A DNA stretch of 64,000 bases from Hemileia vastatrix (lineage: Eukaryota; Basidiomycota; Pucciniomycetes; Pucciniales; Zaghouaniaceae). Positions 44,991 through 55,179 of the stretch are shown here, one piece after another (position 1 is the stretch's first letter; every line of letters begins with the position of its first letter). Below the pieces are notes generated by a model. The model was not told where the DNA came from and did no database searches. It saw nothing but the letters and a program-made list of their open reading frames with translations. The translations under genes were made by a program, and so were the position numbers. The stretch covers positions 8,791,501-8,855,500 of the forward strand of contig JASXTE010000019.1 in NCBI GenBank assembly GCA_030280995.1. The letters are read 5' to 3'.

Positions 44991-45276
44991 AGAAACTTGT
45001 TTTAATGTGGGGCAGGCAAGGGGCACCCAAAATTATTGCAGGAAATACAAGATTAAAATTACTGCTAGTAATGAATCAAGGATAGCCCATAACCTATGGT
45101 AGCAGTGTCAGAGCTTTGTCTGTAGTGAACAGATAATAATTCAATAACTCACCTATGGTAGCAGTGTCAGCGCTTTGTCCAGAGTGAACCAGAGTTAGAC
45201 GCTTCAGCTGCACCACAGACTATATACATTTAATGTACTTAACAATAACCAAGCTATCCTAGTACACATAACACTT
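44991..45276. other. spacer with a 59-bp tandem duplication
   Basis: The block CCTATGGTAGCAGTGTCAG.GCTTTGTC...AGTGAAC occurs at 45093 and again at 45152. It may be part of the membrane-protein gene (a GTGAGT donor-like site follows on the minus strand), but no frame is convincing. Confidence 0.5.
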
Positions 45277-46610
45277 AGAGCATCTCCACTTGTTTTGGTA
45301 AACCCGTTCTGTATGCATATTTTACAGAAAATAGCCGCTAAAATTCCACTTTCATCTATTTTCAGTCTTTTGGTAAAGGGTCAAATCAGTAACAGTAAAT
45401 TGTGGATCTTTCCACAAATTATTGAATCATTAGTGGAACTCATTTTCTGCACTGCCATTTTTTCAGTAATTCATCTCACTTGGTCAACCTTGCGACACCT
45501 CACTACCTCCAATTCATTAAATCTTCACTCTTACTGAACACTTCATTACTTTCTATTTTCTTACTGAACATAACTTTTCTCACTTCTCATCATCACAACA
45601 CACCAAAATTATCACTTTTTTTATACTATAGTTCTTTCTAAACTATGTATACATCTCAAAGCTCCAGAAAATTTGAAAATAAGAGAAGACGGTCGCCGAA
45701 TCGGTCTCAACATGAGGAGGAACAACTTGCTATATCTTGGACTTTTAATAGCAAGCAACTGGAATTTTCTACATACTAATCTGGGAAGACGTTTTATAGG
45801 AAAATTGAAAGCCATTTTAATGAGTATAGCAAGACACAATATAGAGATCATGAACATATTAGAATCCAGTAAGTTTTATTTAATTTGTAAACTTACATTT
45901 TTATTAAAACTTGTTTATTATTTTTCAATAATCAACCTTAGATGGTAAGCCCTTAACATGTCTACCTTGAAGTTCAGTGCTATCTATATCTCAATTGAAA
46001 GAAACCCACCTAGTGGAAGCTCACCCAGTGACTGGATGAGGCTTGCACTATCTCTTTATCAAGAACAAACTAAATCATATTTTAAAAGCTTGACTGTGTG
46101 GGACAAACTTAGGCATGTTCTTAAATGGAGACTCAATACAAGCAAGGATCTTCAATCTAGTAACACATACTCAAGTGATATCAATGAGTAGAAGAGGCAA
46201 GCAGAAACATTGAAGTGGAAAAACTTAGTGGCACCCCACAATCAGCCTTTTCTCCATGTCCTCTGGGTCTAAAATCTTCAAAACGACTTTGTATTAGTGA
46301 AGCAAGCAATCTCAAGGAACAAACTAACCTGGCTTTGCAAATGGGTAAAATGGAAGAAAATTGATTATCAGCAATGAAGTTAACGGAAAAAAAAAATGAG
46401 CTTACCAAACAAAAAATTCTACTTTTCAATTCAAAAAGAGCGCCTCCAACTGGACAAAGAGAAAAATCTAAGTGAAATGAGAGGTAATGATATGAAACAA
46501 CTTCTACTACTTAAATAAAGTATTTGCTGTACTGATGAAGACTTGGAGCTTTTACAAAAAATGAAGGAGGACATGAAAAGGAGGTGCATTGAAAAGAGTA
46601 ACTCTTGATT
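45277..46610 (+). pseudogene. NAM/SANT-like transposon-associated gene relic
   Basis: Exon 1 is 45645-45868: RRRSPNRSQHEEEQLAISW, an in-frame TAA, then GKTFYRKIESHFNEYSKTQY. A GTAAGT...CCTTAG intron (45869-45941) follows. The exon that comes after it reads WxxxxxxMSTLKFSAIYISI, NPPSGSSPSDWMRLALSLY and VWDKLRHVLKWR. This order is typical of the Myb/SANT plus NAM-associated C-terminal proteins carried by Harbinger-like elements. A degenerate charged coiled-coil tail reaches about 46610. The segment opens with AGAGCATCTCCACTTG, which looks like a terminal repeat. Stops make it a pseudogene. Confidence 0.55.
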
Positions 46611-47059
46611 TAGTTTGTTAATTATTGTTTCATTTGTGAATTTTAAAATATACACCACGCAATATTTGTGAGGGACTTGCTAGCAAGTCCTCAACTTGAA
46701 GTCAGATGGAACTCAGACTTAAATCAGGCTGAAATCAGACTGAGCTTTAATTTGAAATCATCTTGAAATATTGACCAAGGATGGATGAGTCTTTATTGAA
46801 AGCATTATGAAAGTGTATTCCAAGCTCATTTAAGTAAGAATAAGGAAATACTAACAATATTCTCAATCAACAATACCTTTTTGATGAAATGCATTTAGAT
46901 CATCTTTTTGAATTAAAGTTGAAGAATAAGAAGAATTAAATATACTTTATATCTTTCATGAGAATTACTTTTGAAATTTGTAATAAATTTAGTAAATATT
47001 ACTGAGAACATTAAAAAAAAACAGTGAATTCTTGATTAAAAATCCATTTTTTCAGAATC
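46611..47059. repeat. spacer with a MITE end (GGACTTGCTAGCAAGTCC family)
   Basis: CACGCAATATTTGTGAGGGACTT and the palindrome GGACTTGCTAGCAAGTCC at about 46655-46700, followed by ACTCAGACTTAAATCAGGCTG, match the left end of the MITE at 14487. The right end is not recognised. No gene is seen in the remainder. Confidence 0.55.
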
Positions 47060-48235
47060 TGTCAGCCTAGGTATCTCTAGAACTGAGTTACTCTTATGTT
47101 TAAAGTAAGATCACCTTGAAAACATTAAGCTTATATCTTAAAAATAAGGTTAAAACACTTATATATATGTTTATAATACATATATATATAATTATTACAC
47201 TATTATATAACTTATTGTAGTTTAAATAGCTTATCCATAGCCTAATATTACTTATTAAGGTGTTAATGTAGTCATAATATATTTATCTTAAGTGATATTA
47301 AGTAATTATTGACATACATAAGCTTATAAGTATACATATATCTCATATTCAGTGAAATATGCAGTATATTATGTATATTTAGGTCTATAAGTAGGTTTTA
47401 GCCTCTTAATATCCTATAAACTTTGTTTTTATGCTTATTTTAGGTCATATGGACGTATTCAGGGGATTCACAACGCCTACAGAAGTATATACTTCTATTT
47501 TAGGCGCATGTACTCAGTTTGGACAACTTAATCTGTTTCCTTGGATGGATATTCACAGATTTATGGGTTGGGAGGTCATTTCTGGGTTAATATGGATGCT
47601 TGGGGATAATATTGGGGGCTTGGAAATTTAATTTGTTTCCTTTATATGCTTTGGGTTTCATTTTATTCCTTTTGGATTAGTTATTTTACCTGTTTCTTTA
47701 TGGTATCTGCTTTTATCTGGATTTTCTATTTATGGTATGGGTCTGTGTTATCATTAATTGTGATGGAGGGTCCTTACTGGAGGTCTGGATGTTGAACCTT
47801 CTTGAAGTGGACGCCATGGGGAGGTGATGGGCCCTCAAAGTGCTGTAATAGCCATGGATAGCAGTGACATCATCTGGATTGAAGGTCTGTGCACTCCAGT
47901 GGATTTTGGTATAAGTAAGGAGGGATTTGATGGGTTATTGATCATCACTTACTTACTAAAAGTCAATTAAACATTTAAAGAAAATTATTATATTTTAGAA
48001 ATATATTATAAAGCCTTTATAAATTGATATTATCATTATATAAGCTATAACTATATTCTATTTATCTATTTTCCACCACTAGCACACATTTAAATCCAAG
48101 TATTGTGAGTTTTATTTGAGTATAACTATTTTATTAGTCTTCCCCTGAGGTTTAATCACTAAATCATTTAAAAATAAGTATTAGTACCATTAATAAATAC
48201 TATTAAATCATACTTATATACTAGATACATTGACA
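47060..48235 (+). mobile_element. solo LTR of the el.2 family
   Basis: 1176 bp, starting TGTCAGCCTAGGTATC and ending ATACATTGACA. GAATC is duplicated at 47055-47059 and 48236-48240. No internal region is left, as expected after LTR-LTR recombination. The frame 47431-47631 lies inside it and has no domain. Confidence 0.9.
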
Positions 48236-49081
48236 GAATCCAAATCTTCAATCTTATTAATGATACCATACAAAATGAAGTTTTCTTAGATATATTACAG
48301 GAATTTTCAGCCAGTGCATGAATATATTTTCTATTTAAATGAATTATATTTCTAAGAGAAATAGAAATACTTCCTCTCAAATATTATAATTTAGCATAAT
48401 GTATTAAATACACAAAACCATAAAAAATTAAACGTAGCAATGTTTTTTTTTAAAAAAAAACTGACTCAATGAGGCATTTTCACTTCTCCTTTTCTAAAAT
48501 AATTAAAAATTAACAGAATTTGATTACATATCTCAATAAAGGTTAATTCTTTTAGTATCAGGGTCTTATCTTCCTTATAAATGTTATGAATGCATAAAAA
48601 GGATAAAAGCAGTGAAAAAATCAATATCAATATTTTTAAGATTAAAGTAAGTACTTAAATACATAATCATTGTATCAGATATATTTTAGAAGTAAAATAC
48701 TTACTTGAAATTCTGAAGCACTATTCATTCAATCAGCCAGTATTCAGTAAGCCTATTTTATTTTGGTTCAGGGATTCAAAAGAGTCATAAAAATTCAATG
48801 CTACTCAGTGAATTTGTGTTTTGAAAGAAAAATGATTGAAGAAAATCTGAAATTTTAAAGGTAAAAATAATATAAATGACAAAATATCCTTTAAAAATTT
48901 AAACTGAATGCTTTATTTTGCATAAATAAATCATTAAGGATAACAAAAGTGTCTACCTGAGGGTACCCAACAGATTATACAAATTCTTGTTCTTATTTTT
49001 ATCTTTTAAATTTAAATTTTTGTTATTTTTGAGCGACTTTAATGACAGATTAAAGTGGACTTTTCTTTATCATCTTATTAT
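48236..49081. other. AT-rich spacer
   Basis: No gene or repeat recognised. It is left-hand flanking sequence of Harbinger copy 1. Confidence 0.5.
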
Positions 49082-49166
49082 TAGGGGGTATCAATGTTCA
49101 GGGATCTGCAATTAGGGATCAGAAATTTTTTTTTCAGGGATCAGACATTATTAATTGCGGAAGATT

Positions 49167-49198
49167 CTTATCCACTAGCCCCGGGGCTAGTGGATAAG
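49167..49198. repeat. perfect 32-bp subterminal palindrome
   Basis: CTTATCCACTAGCCCC followed by its exact reverse complement, 85 bases inside the terminal repeat. The same feature, with one mismatch, is at 44361-44390. Confidence 0.9.
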
Positions 49199-49462
49199 GA
49201 ATCCACAATAATGCATTATCCCGCCTCTTATACCCCAATTTCCATTCCTAATTCCTGATCCCAAACTCATCTCATCCATGATGGATTTGCAAGAAAGTCA
49301 CATGACTCATAATTGCTGATGCCATCCTTAAGTCTTTCCTCACTCTATGCTACTTAATTTTGGTGGCAAACACTTAAGTTTTTTTTCTATCTACACACCC
49401 TAACTGCACATTTGGCGGTGAATTCCCACTTCCCTCATCACATAAACCTTCCACCGGCAACA

Positions 49463-50723
49463 ATGAAACACCTCTCTACTAGATGGCTACTTCACTCCAC
49501 TATTAATGCCATCACTTTAATTTTAGTTCTCTACTATAAATCTGACTCTGATTTGGAAGATGCTTTAGCTTATGTGTTTTCTTTCCAAAAAGCGTTACAT
49601 CATCACCAGGGGGCCAAATCTTTATCATGATCCCTGATATGATCTGGCCTCCATTCTCAACATTCCTCATTTAAACTTCACACAACTTTTTAGAACTTCT
49701 CCTGATTCTTTCTTCAAACTTTATCAACTCATCTCCAATCATCCTATCTTCCATAACAATTCTCATAACAAACAGCGTAATCCTGCCATCCAACTTGCTG
49801 TTGCTCTATGTCGCTTTGGCTCAAATGGAAATGGTGCTGCCATAAGACATTTGGATAATCTCTTTAACATAGGATATGGTACCGTGATATTATACACCAA
49901 GCGCTGTATGATTGCTATCCTTTCCCTCAAGTCTCAAACTCTTGCTTGGCCAACTCCAGAACAGCGACTTGAATCCTCTCAAGTAATGCAAGCTGAAGGT
50001 TTCCCTGGCTGTATAGGTTTTGTTGATGGCACAACCATCCCTTTGAGTCAAAAGCCTGCTCATGATGGCAACCATTATTTTGATTGCAAAAAAAGGTTTC
50101 TTCAAAATCTTCCCCAAGTTCTCATCTTTCACAATCTAACTTTTTATCTTCTTTCTAGATACTCTATTGCCGTTCAACTTGTATGCAATGTCAATAAAAA
50201 ATTTATTGCTTTTCACAGTGGCTGCCCTGGATCATGTCATGACTCTTCCGTCTTCCAAAGAATGAGGATTTCTCAATCCCCTGAATCATACTTTGACGAA
50301 TCTCAGTACCTCCTTGCAGACTCAGCATATGCAAGTGGAAAGTACATTATACCTGCTTTCCGTGGTACAACTTCAGAAAATGACCCCAAAACTGACTTTA
50401 ATTATCACCTTGCACAAGCAAGAGTACAAATTGAACATCCTATAGGTATTTTAAAGGGACGATTTTCTAGTCTTCGGGAGCTCAGAATCCAATTTCAAAA
50501 AAAATTGGAGATCAAAACTGCAAATCATTGGATCTTGACTTGCGTAATACTCCACAATATTCTAGCTGATTTAAAGGATGAGTGGAATGATCTTTATGAA
50601 GAAGATGATCCTGAACCACCACCGGCACTCCTCTCCCTTGATTCACAAATTATTCAATCAACTGGCATACGCTCCATTATAATGCCAATTACTCTCCAAC
50701 ATTTCACTTTGCAACGCTTTTAA
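49463..50723 (+). pseudogene. PIF/Harbinger transposase, copy 1
   Basis: It starts MKHLSTRWLLHSTINAITLI at 49463. A two-base deletion near 49570 and a TGA near 49635 (copy 2 reads CAA) break the N-terminal part. From about 49770 the frame is open to 50723. Catalytic residues are the Asp in GFVDGTTIPL, the Asp in LLADSAYASGKYIIP and the Glu in ARVQIEHPIGILKGR, the DDE triad of DDE_Tnp_4 transposases. An intron at 50096-50158 (GTTTCT...TTCTAG, 63 bp) is in phase; splicing gives CKKRYSIAVQLVCN. The C-terminus is acidic (EEDDPEPPPAL). It would cut and paste the element at its terminal repeats, together with the SANT-like partner. Confidence 0.87.
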
Positions 50724-51566
50724 TTTTTAATTTTTATGTTTTCATACTTTCCAAATGTCATCTTTGTGTACTTTATTCACTTGGTTTTGTATCTTGGTTT
50801 GTTGCATATTCATTTTATTTTTTTGAATTTACGGTGAATATCTTTTTTTTGGATGGCTCATTGGTTTTCTTTCACCAGCTCAACATGAAATCGCATATTT
50901 TCTGAAATTGCATATTTTGTCAGTGATTTTTTTTTTCATTCATGCCTCATATCCTTTTCCTATTCTCCTCCAACATCCCTTAAACAATTTGGTTTCATTC
51001 ATTTTGTCATCTCATCTCTCCAGGTAAGTCATGTTATTCTTTTTTTTTGATTTTTTGATTACTAATTATAATTTTTTTTGTTTTTTTCTGTTTATTTTAT
51101 TTTTTTTATCTAAATTTTTTTTGTAAGTGGTTATTTTGGATTTCAATGGTATAATTAACCTTTTTTTTCTCTCCCTCTTTACTTTCTTTTTTAGCTCCAT
51201 CACCCTACTCTTCATCCCTCCTTGGCATGGTCATTATCCCCCCTTTCCCTTATTTCACTTTTTTTTGCTCCATTTCATTGAAACACATACATTGCACATT
51301 CTTTATGCATTTCACTTACTCCATATTCAATTTCCCCACAATTCCAACATCAATCTTTCTCACTCTATTTTTCCTACTTTTCAATCAAGGTAAGTTTCAT
51401 CTCCTTTTTTTCATGCCTATATGATATCTCATTCCTTTTATGAAAACTTCATACTTAAATATATGTATGACTCTTATCTGGATAACAGTGAACTTATAAA
51501 ACTCCTTTTGATCTCATCTTCATTACCACTTTTCAAGTTTTTGTAAAATTTTGAAAATCAGACTCG
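50724..51566. other. T-rich 3' region of the transposase gene
   Basis: Shares CAGCTCAACATGAAATCGCAT and CTCATCTCTCCAGGTAAGTCA with copy 2 (42490-42660 minus). The small frames at 51127-51424 are C/T-rich low complexity. This is where copy 2 carries the C-rich foldback. Confidence 0.55.
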
Positions 51567-51890
51567 GAATTAGGGTTAGGTTTATTCAAATCTAATGTTC
51601 TTTTTACTGAAGATTCTCCTGAAGGCTACCTTTCATTTCCTACAAACAGATTTGAATTTTATTCAGTGGTTGCTGAGATATTGACCGTTAAAGTTGAGCC
51701 TTTTTTTTCCCAATTTAAATTTTTATTTCATTTTTTTACGTAACAAATTAGGGTAAGGTTTATTTAAATCACATGTCCTTTAACTGAAGATTCTACTAAA
51801 GCATATCTTTTATTTCCCACAAACAGGTTTGAATTAGGTTCAGTGGTTGCTGAGATTTTGACCTTTGAAGTTGAGCCTTTTTTCCAAATT
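51567..51890. repeat. tandem duplication, period about 177 bp
   Basis: Two diverged copies (from 51567 and about 51744) share ATTAGGG.AAGGTTTATT, CTGAAGATTCT, CAGTGGTTGCTGAGAT and AAGTTGAGCCTTTTTT. They lie just before the TET-like exon. No coding sense is apparent. Confidence 0.65.
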
Positions 51891-51982
51891 TCACTTGTCT
51901 TATTTCACATTTTTATATTGCATATTTAGAGGATAAGGATTCTGAAACTCTTATATGATTATTATCTAGGCATTACAATTAG

Positions 51983-52615
51983 ATAGGCATATATTTTTTG
52001 GTCAAGAATATCACTAAAGCTCAAAAAGATGAAGATTTTCGCTTATGGGACACTCTACCTTCCTTTAACTCTTTTCTTGCTTTTCGACTCAAAAAGCTCT
52101 GTAATAAAGCATTTGAAGAAAATCATGAACTTGCAACCAAAGTTGGAATACCGAATTGGTGTGACTCCGAATGGGAAGATATCAGCCACAAATATCTTTT
52201 ATTCTCTAATGTTATTATCACTCATTCTGGATTCCACAATAGGATTCATATCGATAGGAATTATGCCAATTTTCTTACTTTTGGTATATTTTCATATATC
52301 AAACCAATTACTGGGCAACCAATACCATCTCCAGCTAAAATCAAAGGACATGGTTTATATTTTCCAGACCACCGGTGCATCATTGATTTTGGTTTGGGAA
52401 ATGGTATCATCGAAACTATTTGGAATTCTTCTAAGGATAATCATCAAATGACCAAAGCTCCTCCTGGTTTGGAATCCTGTCAAGATTTAACACATTTTGG
52501 TTGCTCATTTCAAATCAGTCATAAGTTGATTCATAGAATCAATAAGGTAAAGAAAGAAGGTAAAGTTAATCGATTTAAAAAAACTTTATTTAGATCTAAA
52601 AAGTATGTGGATTAG
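51983..52615 (+). CDS. TET/JBP-like 2OG-Fe(II) oxygenase, partial gene
   Basis: An exon that probably starts after the acceptor ...CAATTAG at 51982. The frame is open to TAG 52615 with no ATG at its start, so 5' exons are missing or undetected. Order of motifs: DTLPSFNSFLAFRLKKLC, SNVIITHSGFHNRIHIDRNY with HxD (HID, 52247-52255), LTFGIFSYIKPITGQPIP, GHGLYFPDHRCIIDFG, IWNSSKDNHQMT (His 52442-52444), THFGCSFQIS. This is the core of the TET/JBP-type double-stranded beta-helix abundant in rusts. Known relatives oxidise 5-methylcytosine or thymine using iron and 2-oxoglutarate. The Arg expected near the end of the fold is His here (52493-52495). It sits between transposase and accessory gene inside the terminal repeats. 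Confidence 0.75.
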   Translation: MGIYFLVKNITKAQKDEDFRLWDTLPSFNSFLAFRLKKLCNKAFEENHELATKVGIPNWCDSEWEDISHKYLLFSNVIITHSGFHNRIHIDRNYANFLTFGIFSYIKPITGQPIPSPAKIKGHGLYFPDHRCIIDFGLGNGIIETIWNSSKDNHQMTKAPPGLESCQDLTHFGCSFQISHKLIHRINKVKKEGKVNRFKKTLFRSKKYVD

Positions 52616-52904
52616 AGTTGTCATTGAAAATTTTATATTTTTTCATAAATTTTTAATAAATATTTTTTATGTATCAATTTCCTCAACAAAAGTAATGGGC
52701 CAATGACCTTGTGTTGTATAAATGGTAATCATGATAACAATTATTTGTTTCATGGGGTTCCTCTAGCCTATACCTGTGGAAAGTCCCAAACTTTTGTTTC
52801 TAGACTTGGTCTGCATTTTCGCTAGAGGGATTGTCATTACTTTAAACTAGGGAAATTGATATATATTAGATATTTATTTAATAATTTATGTAATAATATT
52901 AAAT
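52616..52904. other. 3' flank of the TET-like gene
   Basis: AT-rich, with no feature recognised; it leads into the minisatellite. Confidence 0.5.
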
Positions 52905-53340
52905 TTAGATGACTTCCACCCCTTACTTCAATAAAATGCAGGGGGGGGTATTGCCAAATTTTCAAATCTGACATGTGAAATTGATGACTTATAAAAATTT
53001 TGGTGATACCCACCCCTTGCTTCAATAAAATGCAGGGGAGAGTATTGCCAATTTTTTAAAACAGATATAGAATTTTTTTGACTTGTAAATTTTTTGGTGA
53101 AATTTTTTTGGTGATACCCGTCCCTTACTTCAATAAAATCCAGGGGGGGTATTGCCAAAATTTCTTATAAGACTTGTGAAATTCTTGACTTGTAAGAATT
53201 TTGGGGATACCGGTAAAATGCAGGGGGTAGTAAAGCCAAATTTTCATATAAGACTTTCAAGATTCATGACATAAAAGAATTTTTGTGATACCCACCCCTT
53301 ACTTCAAAAAAATCCAGGGGTGGGAGATTGTCAAATTTTC
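52905..53340. repeat. minisatellite M, about five units
   Basis: Units start at about 52916, 53009, 53116, 53209 and 53292 with CCTTACTTCAATAAAATGCA, a G run, TATTGCCAAATTTTC and a TTTTGGTGATACCC end. Spacing varies from 83 to 107. The same unit, reversed, is at 20410-20640. Confidence 0.8.
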
Positions 53341-53618
53341 AAAGGAGACTTGAAAATTTTATTTAAAAAAAGAATATTTAACATTAAAATACAAAATTGC
53401 AAGAAATACAGAAAATAATTGTAAAATTTATGTACAAATAAATATGAACACATGAAGTGTGAAAGAAATAAAAGAAACTAGTCAACAAAAAATTTCATTA
53501 AATGTTCTATTTCTTCAACAGATTTGTTTGCTTTAATGCATTCGATCAAGAAATCTTTCTTTTTAGAACTTTCTTGAAGATCATGCTTATACTTCATCTG
53601 TTTCATTAAGTTTTGATG

Positions 53619-54827
53619 CTAAAGTGTTTTTTCCTCTGTTTTGGATTTTTCAATACTAAGAGTTAACTCAAACTTCTTCTCCTCCAAATCTTGGACCCAA
53701 TCATCCTTCCGTAAGGAGAGCTCATACTTCCTCTCTTCCAAATCTTGTACTCTGTCATCCCTCCTTAAAGAGAGCTTGTATTTCTTCTTTTCAAAGCTTA
53801 GAGTCTCTTTAGCGATTTCCACTTGTTCTAGAGTGAGAATAAAAATTAACATAAAGTAGAAGAAAAGCAGTGTAAAGTGATAAGAGGTATGATATCACTT
53901 ACCAGCATCACGTTTCTCTAAAAACTGTTCCATCGAAGAAAAAGGTGTTTGTGATGAAGTATCACTTTTTCGTCTTCTTTGGGAGATGAAATTTAGACTA
54001 CTTGAAGCCCTTTGCTTTTTGTTCAACGTAGCATTTTCCTCCTCATCATTGTCACTAGCTTCAGACTCAGTTGATTGAGGATCCTGGGTTTGTTCATCAT
54101 CCTTTTAAGAAATAAGAAAAAGATAAGTAAATAAAAAATAGAAAAGATAAGATAAAAGAAAAAATAAACAGACCTGAGTTATATTTGGTTGGGTTAAATC
54201 ACCTATAGGATCTACAGAAAAGCTATCTAGATATGTCTCATTCAAATGAGGGGAGGCTTGAGTGGAGGAAGAGGATGGGAAAAGATTTGCTTCAACATCA
54301 TGTTTGGAGATAGGATCTTCTCCATCCAACATGTTTACAGGATTAACATTGGCTTGCTCTCCAAAAATTGCATCCATCTCTTTAAAGTAAGGACATAAAG
54401 AATCAAGTTTATCGTCTATGGATTTTATGCCCTTAGTTATATCGTTGTCGGTAATCCCAAAACCAGTGGAAGATGAAAGAGCCTTTGCCTTCTTGTATTT
54501 TGCTTGGTAATGCTTGAAGCGTTCAGACATCTGTTTAGGCAAAAGATCAATCCTTCCCTTGGTCTTAGTGCGTAATTCATTTGCCATTAGAAGATAGCCA
54601 TTAACTTTTGATGCGGGGGGCCGTCCTACTTTAGTGGCATACTCAGTACCAAAACAAGAATCATAGTTAGATTTGGTTTTCAGCCATTTGATAAGAATGA
54701 GATGTTCATCTTTTTTTAATTGAACGGTCTTTGATTTCTCAGCTGAGCGGGGGAAAGAGGAAGTAGTGGGAATTGAAGAACAACTGGGTGATGGCTGCCT
54801 TTGAGAAGATCTAGGATGACAAGGCAT
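53619..54827 (-). CDS. SANT/Myb-like Harbinger accessory protein, intact
   Basis: Three exons, 54174-54827, 53903-54101 and 53619-53827, joined by GTCTGT...AAAAG and GTAAGT...TCTAG introns, give an uninterrupted 353-residue protein from MPCHPRSSQRQPSPS. The N-terminal half is a SANT/Myb-like DNA-binding region (KKDEHLILIKWLKTKSNYDS ... GRPPASKVNGYLLMANELR ... SERFKHYQAKYKKAK). A Ser-rich and acidic linker follows (DNDEEENATLNKKQRASS). The C-terminal coiled coil is built of an 18-residue repeat (KYELSLRKDDWVQDLEEK twice, plus a partial). Convergent with the transposase and inside the same terminal repeats, it is the second protein such elements need, probably binding the ends or importing transposase to the nucleus. 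Confidence 0.8.
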
Positions 54828-55179
54828 GTTATTATAAATGAAGATGAAAAGGAGCAGAAACAAGCAGATGAGATAGCGAGATGAAAAGGAGAAGAATAAA
54901 ATAGATGAAATGGGGAGAAATTCTGAGCGGATAGAATGAACAGTATGGGATGAGAATGGAAGTGCGCAGCAAGGTAGAAGGCTGGGATATCCAGAAAGTT
55001 GTCCAAGATGTGGTTATGGAAAATTGAGTAAATAAATGTCAGATAAGAGGTGAACATTGACACGTAAAGTGTCTAATAACCCAATTATTAGCAAAAATAA
55101 TTGCGGAAGATAATTGGGGTATGCAGATTATTTTCCACAATTAATTTAATTGCGGATCGGTCAACATTGATACCCCCTA
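54828..55179. other. promoter side and right terminal repeat of Harbinger copy 1
   Basis: Contains AATTGCGGAAGATAATTGG near 55097, echoing the left end (ATTGCGGAAGATTC at 49155), and the right terminal repeat (about 55145-55179). It holds the presumed promoter of the accessory gene. Open frames here (54716-55063) have no domain. Confidence 0.55.

Larger units (their letters stand above)
49082..55179 (+). mobile_element. Harbinger copy 1 with TET-like cargo
   Basis: The terminal inverted repeats begin TAGGGGGTATCAATGTT at 49082, and the same sequence on the minus strand starts at 55179. They stay similar for about 35 bases (ATC.GCAATTA). The flanks read TTATTAT on both sides, consistent with the TTA/TAA-type targets of this superfamily, although the exact duplication cannot be fixed in such a periodic site. 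Inside are a transposase (+), a TET-like oxygenase (+), minisatellite M and an intact SANT-like gene (-). 6098 bp, larger than usual for a two-gene Harbinger. Confidence 0.85.

Noticed and set aside
47431..47631. 66-codon frame MLILGHMDVFRG...
   Set aside because: Inside the solo LTR 47060-48235. The matching place in other LTR copies is not open in the same way.
51127..51424. Overlapping plus-strand frames after the transposase
   Set aside because: C/T-rich sequence open by composition. The region corresponds to untranslated sequence in copy 2.
52905..53340. Possible CRISPR-like array
   Set aside because: Units are long, variable tandem repeats without unique spacers, and the setting is eukaryotic.
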